64,000 nt of DNA from Candidatus Competibacteraceae bacterium (GTDB lineage: Bacteria; Bacteroidota; Bacteroidia; CAIKAF01), in NCBI GenBank assembly GCA_014879445.1, contig JACSSC010000036.1, positions 1 through 64,000 on the forward strand. Reading direction: 5' to 3'. Within the stretch, counting starts at the first letter, position 1. The number at the start of each line of letters is the position of its first letter. The translations under genes were made by a program, and so were the position numbers. The notes beneath the pieces were generated by a model. That model saw only the letters and a list, made by a program, of their open reading frames with translations, made no database searches and was not told the DNA's origin. Below, one piece after another: positions 17,663 through 27,500 of this stretch.

Positions 17663-18195
17663 AATGTAGGCCTAAATACTTTGATATGCTCGGTATTAGC
17701 TTCAAGATATGGCCCTCCAATTAAATCAATGCAATATGGAATGGCAGGAAAAACAGCAGTTAGGCATTGACGAATAGCGGCAGGTTTCCCAGGCAAATTG
17801 ACAATCAATGATTGATTGCGAATGCCGGCGGTTTGTCTTGAAAGGATAGCAGTAGGAACGTGTTTCAAACTTTCTGTTCTCATCAATTCGCCAAATCCCG
17901 GGAGGATTTTTTGACAAACAGCTTCGGTAGCTTCAGTTGTAACATCCCTTAACGCCGGCCCTGTACCCCCGGTAGTAACAATCAAACAACATTTTTCAAT
18001 ATCGGCAAGTTCTGTCAATGTTTTTTCAATGATATTCTGCTCGTCGGCAACTAACCGATAAATGGGCTTCCACTGGTTAATTATAAATGAATTTAGTGTA
18101 TGAATAATTTCTTTCCCTGATATATCTTCATACACATGAGCTGCTGCCCTGTCTGAGCTGGTTAGAATGCCGATTTTTATGATTTCATTTTTCAT
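17659..18195 (-). CDS. mogA: molybdopterin adenylyltransferase
   Basis: Adenylates molybdopterin before molybdate insertion by MoeA. About 178 residues from the ATG at 18195, whose ATGA overlaps the stop of the TauE/SafE gene; the frame extends upstream to 18258 but coupling supports the inner start (MKNEIIKIGILTSSDRA). Motifs: TGGTGPALRDVTTEAT, SRQTAGIRNQSLIVNLPGKP. Closer to MogA than MoaB because of TGPALRD and length; the MoaB-like half of moaCB is the second member in this operon. Confidence 0.88.
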   Translation of the reverse strand: MKNEIIKIGILTSSDRAAAHVYEDISGKEIIHTLNSFIINQWKPIYRLVADEQNIIEKTLTELADIEKCCLIVTTGGTGPALRDVTTEATEAVCQKILPGFGELMRTESLKHVPTAILSRQTAGIRNQSLIVNLPGKPAAIRQCLTAVFPAIPYCIDLIGGPYLEANTEHIKVFRPTL

Positions 18196-18929
18196 TTTGC
18201 CATGATGAGTTTTAATGATGCTATGATTAATACAATGGATAGAATGCGTTTCAGCCATTTGTTATGCATACGAAAAGCCCCCGACCAGGCACCCAGCATA
18301 CCTCCGCCAAAAGCTAGCAGTATTAGAAACCAATAGTTATTATCCCATACCATCCCTTTTTGTATAATACCGGCTAGCCCTGCAATAGAATTTACAGCAA
18401 TAAACAACGCACTAATAACGGCTGTTTGTTTGATGTTAGTCCATCGCAACATAAGCAAAACCGGCGTAAGTATAATACCTCCCCCAATGCCAATTAAGCC
18501 GGAAAGAAAACCAATTACACCCCCAAGAAACATCGCTAATGGAATATTGATTTTAGCCGCTCTTTGTTCATTATCTTTTTTAGGTATGGCAAACTGAATG
18601 GCGGGAATTAAAAGCAGTAAGCCGAGAATATTTTTATATAATGAAGGATGAGTAGATATCTGACCACCGATGTATGCAGCCGGGATAGATGTAAGCGCTA
18701 ATAGCATAAATAAATCCCATTTCATGATTTTTAGTCGGTAAAACTGTATAAAGGCAATAAGAGAAACCAGTACATTTAGCATTAATGCTGTAGGTCGCAT
18801 CAGATAAGTGCTTACGCCAAACAATGCCATCAAAGCAAGATAACCGCTAGCACCACCATGCCCAACTGAAGCATACATAAACGCAACAACAGGCAACAGG
18901 ATAAAAAAAATAGGCGATAATTCCTCCAT
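18192..18929 (-). CDS. TauE/SafE (TSUP) family permease
   Basis: Inner-membrane protein of the TSUP family, which exports or imports sulfite, sulfoacetate and related anions. About 245 residues from the ATG at 18929 (MEELSPIFFILLPVVAFMYA), one base after the stop of the ModE-like gene. Seven to eight membrane helices and the two family repeats: VGHGGASGYLALMALFG and FLSGLIGIGGGIILTPVLLM. It lies within molybdenum-cofactor genes where a molybdate transporter might be expected, so transport of an oxyanion related to this pathway is possible (inference only). Confidence 0.88.
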   Translation of the reverse strand: MEELSPIFFILLPVVAFMYASVGHGGASGYLALMALFGVSTYLMRPTALMLNVLVSLIAFIQFYRLKIMKWDLFMLLALTSIPAAYIGGQISTHPSLYKNILGLLLLIPAIQFAIPKKDNEQRAAKINIPLAMFLGGVIGFLSGLIGIGGGIILTPVLLMLRWTNIKQTAVISALFIAVNSIAGLAGIIQKGMVWDNNYWFLILLAFGGGMLGAWSGAFRMHNKWLKRILSIVLIIASLKLIMAK

Positions 18930-18930
18930 G

Positions 18931-19284
18931 CTATGATTCCAATTTCTGAGTAAAATCTTGTTTAAATTCATTAAATTGTGCATGCAAATGATGAAATAAC
19001 TTCAACACTTCTTTGCCATATTCTGTAACAATAGCGCCACCTCCGTTTTTGCCTCCCACAGTTTTTTTAACCAATGCTCGCGGTGCTGACTCATTCATCT
19101 GCTTAATCATGGCCCATGCCTTCCGATACGAAATATCAAGATTATATGCAGCTTGTGAGATAGATCCTGTTTGTGCTATCATTTCAAGCAATTCGGCACG
19201 CCCCTTTCCTAATCGAAAGCCGTTTCCATTTTCAATCCATATATGACCCATCGCTTTCATATCGAAACAGATTAAGTCCAACAA
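18931..19284 (-). CDS. ModE-like winged-helix regulator lacking molbindin domain
   Basis: 117 residues matching the DNA-binding half of ModE: GFRLGKGRAELLEMIAQTGS then SISQAAYNLDISYRKAWAMI (helix-turn-helix) and the wing with GGKNGGGAIVTEYGKEVL. The two C-terminal molybdate-binding TOBE/Mop domains of E. coli ModE are absent, so it cannot sense molybdate the same way. The first in-frame ATG at 19284 overlaps moeA by 13 nt; ATGs at 19260 and 19251 are alternatives. Likely regulates this operon or molybdate uptake. Confidence 0.88.
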   Translation of the reverse strand: MLDLICFDMKAMGHIWIENGNGFRLGKGRAELLEMIAQTGSISQAAYNLDISYRKAWAMIKQMNESAPRALVKKTVGGKNGGGAIVTEYGKEVLKLFHHLHAQFNEFKQDFTQKLES

Positions 19285-20492
19285 TCGTAAAAACGGTGAA
19301 CGGGAACAATTGTGCCTTCTTCAATATGTGTCTGTTCTTCTTCCAAAACAATGAAACAGTCGGATTGAGTAAATGCTGAAAGTTGATATGACTCTTGCGA
19401 TTTCATTGCTTTTACTTTGTTGTTTTGTATTTGTGCCTTCAGAAAATGAGTTAGACCGGGTTTTTTATCTATGGATTCTCCTATCGGCATATAAACTACA
19501 AAAGGTGGCATGGCAGGAAGGCCTGTCATTTGGCGGATACATGGCACTACATATTCATAAAAACAGGTAAGTGCGGCAGCAGGATTTCCGGGCAATCCGA
19601 AGATTATACTAGATTCATGCTTCCCGACATACAGCGGTTTCCCTGGTTTTTGCTTGATTTTATAAAGTAGCTTTTCTACCCCGATTTTTTCCAAAACCGG
19701 TTGCACAAAGTCGTAATCGCCTGCTGATATTCCACCAGTAATCAGCAAAATGTCGCATACCGATATCGCCTTGTTTATACACTGCAATAATGAATCAGGA
19801 TTATCATCCGAAAACAAAGTAAGAATGGGCTCCATTCTGCCTTCCAACAACGCCGAAGTAAGTGTTACTGCATTGCTTTCATATATCTGGCCGTGAAGTA
19901 GTGATGTGCCTGGAAATACAAGTTCTTTTCCGGTAACGATAATGCCTATTCGAGGAGCAGGATACACGGCTACATCTGATATTCCCAAACCTGCCAAATA
20001 TCCTGCTACACCAGGTGTAATACGAGTTCCGGCCTGTGCCGCAACCTCTCCCTTTGCAATTTGTGATGCCTTGAATCGGATGTGCTGTCCTTTAAATATC
20101 TTTTCATCTGATATTTGGATGTATGAACCGTTGCGTGATGTTAGTTCTTGCATGATAACGGTGTCAGCTCCTTCAGGAATGGGTGCACCTGTGAATATTC
20201 GCGCTGCCGAATTTTCATATAATATTTTTTCACCAGTACTGCCCGCCTGAATTTCATCTTTTACTTCAATGTCTTGTATTTTTTTCAATGTGTCAAATGC
20301 AACAGCATATCCATCCATAGCCGATTGGTCAAATGGCGGTGAGTCAATGTTTGATATTACATCTTCGGCCAAAACACAGCCGGAGGCATCAAGCAACGAC
20401 ATGATAACAGGCCTGGTTCTACTTGTATGTGTCTGAATAATTTTACGGGCTTCATTAACTCCAATCATATTTCGATATGTTTTAAATGTCAT
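19272..20492 (-). CDS. moeA: molybdopterin molybdotransferase
   Basis: MoeA inserts molybdate into adenylated molybdopterin. About 406 residues from the ATG at 20492 (MTFKTY); 20519 and 20468 are other in-frame starts, but 20492 clears the moaA stop by 16 bp. Motifs: SPPFDQSAMDGYAV, RIFTGAPIPEGADTVIMQE, ITGGISAGDYDFV and FGLPGNPAAALTCFYEYV. Complete, with the C-terminal domain IV. Confidence 0.95.
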   Translation of the reverse strand: MTFKTYRNMIGVNEARKIIQTHTSRTRPVIMSLLDASGCVLAEDVISNIDSPPFDQSAMDGYAVAFDTLKKIQDIEVKDEIQAGSTGEKILYENSAARIFTGAPIPEGADTVIMQELTSRNGSYIQISDEKIFKGQHIRFKASQIAKGEVAAQAGTRITPGVAGYLAGLGISDVAVYPAPRIGIIVTGKELVFPGTSLLHGQIYESNAVTLTSALLEGRMEPILTLFSDDNPDSLLQCINKAISVCDILLITGGISAGDYDFVQPVLEKIGVEKLLYKIKQKPGKPLYVGKHESSIIFGLPGNPAAALTCFYEYVVPCIRQMTGLPAMPPFVVYMPIGESIDKKPGLTHFLKAQIQNNKVKAMKSQESYQLSAFTQSDCFIVLEEEQTHIEEGTIVPVHRFYDCWT

Positions 20493-20508
20493 AACGATGG
20501 GTAAAAAA

Positions 20509-21495
20509 CTACCCCCCAATTTTTATCATACTTCGGTTATTTATCCGAGCTGTATCTGTATATTCATAGTTAGATGGGAATTGCCCTCCACGCTCCTTAT
20601 GTTTTTCTGCAAAATGCATTTGTATCATGCCGGTAATATCATCTCCGTTACGAAATGCCTTCAATAAATCAACTTCGCCGGAGGAGAAAAGACAATTTTT
20701 CACTTTCCCATCTGCTGTTAGTCGAATCCGATTACATGTATTGCAAAAGGGCTGACTCATGGTTGTAATGATAGCAAACGTACCTTCGTGATTCAAGGGT
20801 TTAAACTTTTTTGCGGTATCGTTTATTTCATCTTTTATTTTAATAAAAGAGAATGACTCTTCAACATTTTGCAATATATCTGAAGCCGGTAGCACTTTAT
20901 CCTTATTCCAATAATTTCCGTCGAATGGCATAAATTCGATAAAGCGAACGTGCAATGGAAGATCTTTCGTGATAGAGACAAAATCATTGATTTCGTCATC
21001 ATTAATCCCTTTCATTGCAACAACATTAAGCTTCACATAAATTCCTTTGTTTAGTAAAAGAAGAATGTTGTTCCAAACTTTATTAAATGCATCTCTGCGG
21101 GTCAGTTTCAGAAATTTTTCGGGTTGAAGCGTATCCAAACTGATATTAATTGATCGGATGTCAGAATCAGCAAAAACATCAATGAATCGGTCAATCAAAA
21201 ATCCGTTTGAGGTAAGTGTAAGTTCAACTGGTAATGTTGAAAGACGTTTAATTATCTCAGCCCCATCAGTACGAACGAGTGGTTCACCGCCTGTGAGTCG
21301 AATTTTTTTTACACCCATTTTTACGAATGTAGTAGATATTGCCACTATCTCATCTACCGACATTAACTTGTTATGTGGTAGAAATGAAATATCTTCCTGA
21401 GGCATACAATACGAACAGCGAAAATTGCAGTTGTCTGTTATTGCAACTCGTAAATAATCGTGAATTCTGTTGTAACTGTCTGCAATCATAATCAC
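20509..21495 (-). CDS. moaA: GTP 3',8-cyclase (radical SAM)
   Basis: First enzyme of molybdenum cofactor synthesis: radical-SAM conversion of GTP to 3',8-cyclo-H2GTP. 328 residues. The SAM cluster motif CNFRCSYC (Cys 23, 27, 30), RLTGGEPLVR, the second cluster CNTCNRIRLTADGKVKNC and the C-terminal Gly-Gly that enters the active site are all present. Starts 9 bp after the TorD-like gene. Confidence 0.96.
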   Translation of the reverse strand: MIMIADSYNRIHDYLRVAITDNCNFRCSYCMPQEDISFLPHNKLMSVDEIVAISTTFVKMGVKKIRLTGGEPLVRTDGAEIIKRLSTLPVELTLTSNGFLIDRFIDVFADSDIRSINISLDTLQPEKFLKLTRRDAFNKVWNNILLLLNKGIYVKLNVVAMKGINDDEINDFVSITKDLPLHVRFIEFMPFDGNYWNKDKVLPASDILQNVEESFSFIKIKDEINDTAKKFKPLNHEGTFAIITTMSQPFCNTCNRIRLTADGKVKNCLFSSGEVDLLKAFRNGDDITGMIQMHFAEKHKERGGQFPSNYEYTDTARINNRSMIKIGG

Positions 21496-21504
21496 AAATC
21501 AGGA

Positions 21505-22101
21505 TTAATTTTCCCCTTCTGCTAGCATAGCTTCACCCTCAACAAAGATAACAAGCAATTCGCATAAAAGTTTAAAGTATGGAATGGCATCGCCTGACAA
21601 GATTTTCTTAGAAAATTTTTGAGAAAATTCAAGCAGATGTTCTTTCAGAAAATCATGATACGCTTCAAAAGTAACGCTACGAGCCTCTTGATTGGGGGCA
21701 ATGGCAATCTTGATATTTAGTAATGCCATAAATTCTAACTCATACATTATGGAGTCAGGCGACTCTCCTGATTTGGCTTCAAATCCGAAAGCAGCATAAA
21801 AGGCCGCTACATCACTCACACTATTGAAGCTTGTAACCGTATGACTTTCTGTAACCGGCACGCCACCCTGAATGAAAATGCGTGAATACTCAGCTGCAAT
21901 TCGTTCATCATTCAACTCACCAGCAAATGCCTGAAGTTTGGCAATCACACCTGCAGGCAATTCATTTTCTTTCAGTAATTCTGTGGTTAATGACTCAACG
22001 GATTTAAGCATTTCATTATCCGGATACGATAATCCGGCACTAAGCAGCCGATACATATCGGCTGCCAATAAGTGCGAACGAGATTCATTTGTTATAACCA
22101 T
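21505..22101 (-). CDS. TorD/DmsD-family molybdoenzyme chaperone
   Basis: About 198 residues, all-helical, with AEYSRIFIQGGVPVTESH and a Tyr/Phe-rich middle, matching TorD/DmsD/NarJ-like chaperones that hold the apo-alpha subunit and its Tat signal until molybdopterin is inserted. It lies between the subunit genes and moaA, so its client is surely the alpha subunit of this operon (inference). The ATG at 22101 avoids overlap with the gamma gene; 22116 is an alternative. Confidence 0.85.
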   Translation of the reverse strand: MVITNESRSHLLAADMYRLLSAGLSYPDNEMLKSVESLTTELLKENELPAGVIAKLQAFAGELNDERIAAEYSRIFIQGGVPVTESHTVTSFNSVSDVAAFYAAFGFEAKSGESPDSIMYELEFMALLNIKIAIAPNQEARSVTFEAYHDFLKEHLLEFSQKFSKKILSGDAIPYFKLLCELLVIFVEGEAMLAEGEN

Positions 22102-22105
22102 GATA

Positions 22106-23356
22106 TTATTTTTCAAGTATTAAATCAGCCCACTGTGCATAATGTTTGCGACCGCCGATATTTTCTTTATTGCCATCCCAAACAGCAAAAGCAATTTTAG
22201 TTTTATCTTTCATGGCTGCTTTATATTTGTTACCCGAATTTACATCAAATATAATACAAACTGTCCATTTACCATTTTGATGACGTGCCCAACCGGTAGC
22301 TGTTTGGTCTTCCATTGATGTAAGTGTGCCAAATCCAACTGCTGATGCTTCTTCAACGGGCTGTTGGCGTTTGATCTTACTCATAAAGTTTCCGCTAGCT
22401 GTGCCTGGCATATTAAATGTCGTTCCTTTTTCAACCATCTCTTCAGCACGAATATTTATTGATTGCAATTTGCGACTACGGTCAAGTTGCGATTCCTGTC
22501 CGGGATAAATATCAACGGTTGCGTTGGGATATGCATCTTTAACATCGCGGAATCCATTTTCGCAATCTTCCTGCCATACAGCTTTCCAGTGGATGATGTG
22601 TACATATCCGCCTGCATTCCCCATCATATAGCTAGGAATGTTGTTAACATCAACAGGCAATTGTATAGCTACCTGATCAGAGAATTGATCAACTTCAACA
22701 AACACATCTTTTGAAGTATCGTTCCATTCCATCCATATCGCTACTTTATTTCCATTATAAACACTCTTTACGGACATCTGAGCAAGACTGGTTTCGTGCA
22801 AATTGGGATACACGATGTTTTGTGCGGCAAGTGGAATGTTAGTTGCAGATACTGTTTGCCACATGCTATTATCCAAATCACGGGCATTCAACTCTGTTGC
22901 TACTTTCTTAGAAGTAATTGAAATGTCAGACGGTGTCCATGGAGCTACTTTTGTTTCCTTAACAGTTTCTGTTTTGGTTTCTGTTTTGGTTTCTGTAGTT
23001 ACAGTTGTTGTAGTTTTAACTGTACTGTTTTGTTTTATGTAATTAATTACATTTTTTATTTCGGCATCCGTCAGGTTATTATCTGGCATGGGTATCTTGT
23101 TATACTCATTGAAGATTTTAACCGCTTTGGCATCACCTTTCTTTACCATGGTTTGTGAGGAACGGATAAAACTAATCAACCACGACTCAGGATACTTTGC
23201 GTGTACACCATTCAAATCAGGTCCAACTAATTTACCTTTTCCAATGGTATGACATGCAGAACAAACTGATTTGAAAATCTGGTCACCGCTTTTTTGAGCC
23301 AGCGTTAAAGCCGGTAAACTCATCAGCGCTATGGAGAAAATGATAATTTTTTTCAT
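22106..23356 (-). CDS. gamma subunit: cytochrome c fused to ethylbenzene-dehydrogenase-type heme domain
   Basis: About 416 residues from the ATG at 23356 (MKKIIIFSIALM); the frame is open to 23494 but the signal peptide MKKIIIFSIALMSLPALTLAQ fixes the start. Residues 22-105 are a class I cytochrome c: CSACH heme site and Met in NKIPMPD. A Thr/Glu/Lys linker with TETK repeats follows (about 107-130). The rest is an EB_dh-type domain (PF09459 type), which in EbdC, DdhC, SerC and ClrC holds heme b through Met and Lys; the GGYVHIIHWKAVW segment is typical. It would pass electrons between the Fe-S beta subunit and periplasmic or membrane carriers. Similar fusions are known for some NXR gamma candidates. 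Confidence 0.88.
   Translation of the reverse strand: MKKIIIFSIALMSLPALTLAQKSGDQIFKSVCSACHTIGKGKLVGPDLNGVHAKYPESWLISFIRSSQTMVKKGDAKAVKIFNEYNKIPMPDNNLTDAEIKNVINYIKQNSTVKTTTTVTTETKTETKTETVKETKVAPWTPSDISITSKKVATELNARDLDNSMWQTVSATNIPLAAQNIVYPNLHETSLAQMSVKSVYNGNKVAIWMEWNDTSKDVFVEVDQFSDQVAIQLPVDVNNIPSYMMGNAGGYVHIIHWKAVWQEDCENGFRDVKDAYPNATVDIYPGQESQLDRSRKLQSINIRAEEMVEKGTTFNMPGTASGNFMSKIKRQQPVEEASAVGFGTLTSMEDQTATGWARHQNGKWTVCIIFDVNSGNKYKAAMKDKTKIAFAVWDGNKENIGGRKHYAQWADLILEK
22965..22995 (-). repeat. 12-bp tandem repeat coding the TETK linker
   Basis: The unit gtttctgttttg (plus strand) occurs twice in tandem (22965-22976, 22977-22988) with a partial third copy to 22995. On the minus strand it codes the repeated Thr-Glu-Thr-Lys linker between the cytochrome c and heme b domains. 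Confidence 0.8.
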
Positions 23357-23390
23357 CTTTTCGTTTTTTAATGATTTACATGTTTGCTTG

Positions 23391-24521
23391 TTATGGAGTA
23401 TTATGTCTGAAAGTAGATGCATTGGGATCCCAGTGCGGACGAGCAAATACAGGTTCGGTATAAGGTACACGTACAATTTCGTCGCCGGCTTCATTGTATC
23501 CTACGGCATGCTTATCTTCGGCTTTGTATGAATGAATAATCCGAGGCGAGTTGCCAAATAACAGGAATGCTGCTAACAATTCCTTATCATCTTTCATGTT
23601 GCGGTATGTTTCAATCGTTTTATCAACACCTGGACCAAACATTTGATAAAGAAAATCCTTAGGAACATGAACAGGTGGTACATAATATACATTAGGTTGT
23701 GTACCATATTGAGGATACAATGGTAATGCAACTTTTTTGATGTGCACAATTTGATCCATCGGATTGTCTTTACGTATTTTTTCGGGTTCACCCAAAAATC
23801 CTTGCATACGAATTTTTCCAATGCAGGTAGTTACGCAACGTGGCTGTTCGCCTTTTTCAATCAGCGGATAGCATCCGATACATTTTTCGGATACTCTTGT
23901 TACCATATTAAAGAATGTTTTTTTGTATGGACAGGCCTTAATACATTCTTTATATCCACGACAACGTGATTGGTCAATCAGTACAATACCATCTTCTTCT
24001 CTTTTGTAAATCGCTTTACGTGGGCAAGCAGCCAAACAGGCAGGATATGAGCAATGATTACATATACGAGCTAAATAAAACATCCATACATCGTGCATGC
24101 CATTAAAAAATGCGCCTTTGTCCATCAATCCTTTTACTTCATCTTCGCCGATATTTGGATATGCATAATCTCTTTCTTCTGGCCTCCACCCTCTTACGCG
24201 TTCGCCATTTTCGGTATTTTCAAAAATCGTGCTTCCCTTGTATTCTCCTGATGCACTCCATTGCTGATCTTTGATATTTTTCAGTGTATTCACATCCCAA
24301 CGAAGCGGATACCCTCCGTATGGTTTTGTTTCTACATTATTGAAGAAAATGGTTTCCTCTCCTTTTCCTGATGTCCATGTAGTTTTACAAGCAACAGTAC
24401 ATGTTTGACAGGCAATACATTTATTGGTGTCAAAAACATATGCAATTTGCTTTTTGGGTTTAGCAGCTTCGTATGGATATTCCATCTCTCTTTTCAACTG
24501 CCAGTTATTTACTTTTGCCAT
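23391..24521 (-). CDS. molybdoenzyme beta subunit with four Fe-S clusters (NarH/NXR-B type)
   Basis: 376 residues. Electron-transfer subunit of a type II DMSO reductase complex. Cluster motifs in order: CIACQTCTVAC (35-45), CNHCSYPACLAACP, CRGYKECIKACP, and CIGCYPLIEKGEQPRCVTTC. The third has Tyr where the fourth Cys would be (CxxYxxC), the same place where NarH has Trp, so that cluster is probably [3Fe-4S]. No signal peptide: it would be carried through the Tat pore with the alpha subunit. KPYGGYP and GKIRMQGFLG are shared with EbdB/SerB/ClrB/NxrB. Located between alpha and gamma genes. Confidence 0.93.
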   Translation of the reverse strand: MAKVNNWQLKREMEYPYEAAKPKKQIAYVFDTNKCIACQTCTVACKTTWTSGKGEETIFFNNVETKPYGGYPLRWDVNTLKNIKDQQWSASGEYKGSTIFENTENGERVRGWRPEERDYAYPNIGEDEVKGLMDKGAFFNGMHDVWMFYLARICNHCSYPACLAACPRKAIYKREEDGIVLIDQSRCRGYKECIKACPYKKTFFNMVTRVSEKCIGCYPLIEKGEQPRCVTTCIGKIRMQGFLGEPEKIRKDNPMDQIVHIKKVALPLYPQYGTQPNVYYVPPVHVPKDFLYQMFGPGVDKTIETYRNMKDDKELLAAFLLFGNSPRIIHSYKAEDKHAVGYNEAGDEIVRVPYTEPVFARPHWDPNASTFRHNTP

Positions 24522-24557
24522 AGCTCTGTTTATTAAATTCTTCTTTTATATCAATAT

Positions 24558-27500
24558 TTATTTTACAAATCCACCATTGAGGAAAGTTTTGAAGTCATTA
24601 TCCTCATATGTAGGACGCATGCCTTTTTCTACACCTTCCCAAAGACCTGTTCCATCAAGTCCGCCTTTTTCAGCAAGTGTAATTTTTACGAATGATTCAC
24701 GAGGATTTCCTGTTGCACCATGTACATCAATCTCAAATCCCTTGTCAATGCCCTGTCCAAAGTTATTCTTACGAACTAATGAATCAGTTAGCAAAGTGGG
24801 TTTAAGCCATGCACGTGTACAACTTTGATGAGACCCGTTTCTGAATAGTGCCTGATATCCGGTTGTAGGATTTTTAGCTAGCCCGTCTGTATTTACCTTT
24901 GCGCCTCTTACAGAACCGTATGTTGAACCATAGGCATTGTGCCACATACGTGTTACGCCTTTAGGAGTACCCGGATAGTAACGTGCACGTGCCTTCAGTC
25001 GCGCCAATTCATATTCTTCTCCCTCTTTCTTTTGCTGCCAGCCACGGAAAGGACGATCTGATGGGTCGGCATCAATCCACACATAATCTCCATCTTCTAC
25101 ACCCAATGATTTGGCATCGTCTGGATTGATATCTACATATAATTCGGTAACGAATGGCTTACGCTTATCTTTACGGTGCATGTCGCCAAACGGACCAAAC
25201 CAAACCGAAATAATATCGGTATCAACAGGTGTAGTATGAGCCCCATGACGAAATTTAGGTGTGTGAAATACAAATCTGAAATCTTTGTCTTGCGCTTGCA
25301 ACGGATGCTTGGTGTTTTTTACCTCGCTCCATGGTTTTACCACGTTACGTGCCTGACGAGTATCTGTTCCTAGATCGTTAATATCAACGCCATATTTTTG
25401 AGGGCCATCGGGCTTGATACATGGGTGTTCTTTTCCAACAATTACATTGGGCTCATAAAATGTTGAGTCAATCGGTTCACGGAATACAACCATGTTTTCG
25501 CCCGCTTCCAAAAATTCGGGCTCATCTCGATAAAATTCCATTCTGCCCGATTTGGTGTACCATTGTTTCTCTTCATCAACCTGCTCCATTCCCACATATT
25601 TGGGCGTTGTACGAGTCATAAGTAACGCTGGAATACCTTGTTTGGCCTGAGCTTCCAGATCATTAAACTTATATCCTGTTGTACCGTTACTCTTATCCAA
25701 AATGCGTTGTAGATATACCTCAGGTTTGTTTTCATGAATGAACTTAAAGTAATCATAGAAGCGCTTATCGTTTGTTAAATCACCAAAAGCTTTGGCCAAC
25801 CCTGCCAATACTTCCACATCTCCCTTAGTGTCGAAAATACGCTTTAACGGAGTGCGTGGAAATACATATAGGAAAGGATTGGTTACTGATATAGTCATAT
25901 CGGGATATTTGAATTCTGACCATGAATCTACAGGGAATACGATATCAGAATATTCGCATGATCCTGTCCACCACCATTCCAAAACACTTATAAACTCAAT
26001 TTTGGGGTACACGTTAATCACGTTTTCATAATGTCCTTTAGCATTAGCCAAGAGTGAATTCCCATTTGAAACAAGAATAGATTTGGTCGGTGTTGGCATA
26101 TGGGTCTTACCTGTCAGGTTCTTCTTTCCCATACGCAGAATTCGATCGCCATTGTTAAAGAAGTGGGCAGATTCGTAATGGAAATACTTCTTAATTTTTG
26201 AATCTTTACTTCCATCCGTCTCAATGTTAAATGGATCCTCGGCAATATAACTGGGTAAGCCGGCAAAATAAGCGCCTCGGTAATTCCCTGCATAGCTGCC
26301 GACATTCCCTCCAACCTTTCCAATATTTCCTGTAATGCTTGCCAGGAATAGTATTGCACGGTCTTTCAAGTCGTTATTGAAGAATTGATTGGGCCCCATA
26401 CCCATGGCAAAAAGAGTTTTCCCGTTATTATTGGCTATCTCATGGGCAATAGATTCGACACCTGCTTTGGGTGCCCAAGTAAGTTCTTCCGTTGTTGCAG
26501 GATCGTAGTTCTCCATAACGTATTCTTTCATCAGATCAAATACGGTTCGAACTTCAATTTCTTTTCCATCTACGGTTTTAACTTTAAACTTGCCCTCCAA
26601 AGCTGGATTTACACCTTTATCAAGCATATATTTTCCATAATCATCACGACTAATCACGGATGTTGAATTTTTGGTGGCATCCCATACTACAAAATCACCC
26701 CATTCTTTTGCCAGTTCTTCATTTACAAAAGGTACTCCTTGTTGTAAATTTGGTTTCCCTTTTTCTCCTTTCTTAATTACTTCGATATAATTTTTCAACT
26801 CCGCTTTCTGATAGTTGGCAATAATATCCGTAGGTTTTAGCATTTTCTGATTATCCATTCTAACTAAGAATGGCAAATCCGTATACTTCTTCATAAATTG
26901 CTCATCATACTTTTTGTCGCGTATGATAACATGAGCAAATCCTAATGCAAGTGCAGGAGTAACACCCGGACGACAAACCAATAAGTTATCAGCTTTATTA
27001 GCCGTTGCACTATATTCGCAAGCAATAACCGTAACCTTTGCTCCTTTCATACGGGCCTCTGTAAGCCAATGCGCATCTGGCATTTTGGTTGTTATCCAGT
27101 TCATCCCCCATACAATGATGTGGTTTGAGTGATCAACACATGCCAAATCAAAATCTACGGTTTGCTGTCCGGTTACCATCGGATGCCCGGGCGGCAAATC
27201 GGTATGCCAAGCATAACTGTCCCAACAACGTGCACCATGAGAATGTGCTGCATCCGTATTGTTCATATGAGCATCCAGCAATGCCAAAGAATTGGCTAAA
27301 CGGTTAACACCAAAAATACGAATGGCGCCAAGTGGAGCCATACCACCACGGAATTTCAATACCTGTGTGCCATGTCCTTCTGTTGCTTCTACCATTAATG
27401 GATCGTAACCTTGTTTAAGGAGTTTTTTCTGACCGTCTTTCCCATTATATGTCTGCGCAATGTTTTGAAGTGAAGAAGCGCCATATTTAAATGCGTCTTC

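Noticed and set aside
18931-19284. Full ModE molybdate sensor
   Set aside because: Only the DNA-binding half is present; the frame ends at 117 residues with no Mop/TOBE motifs.
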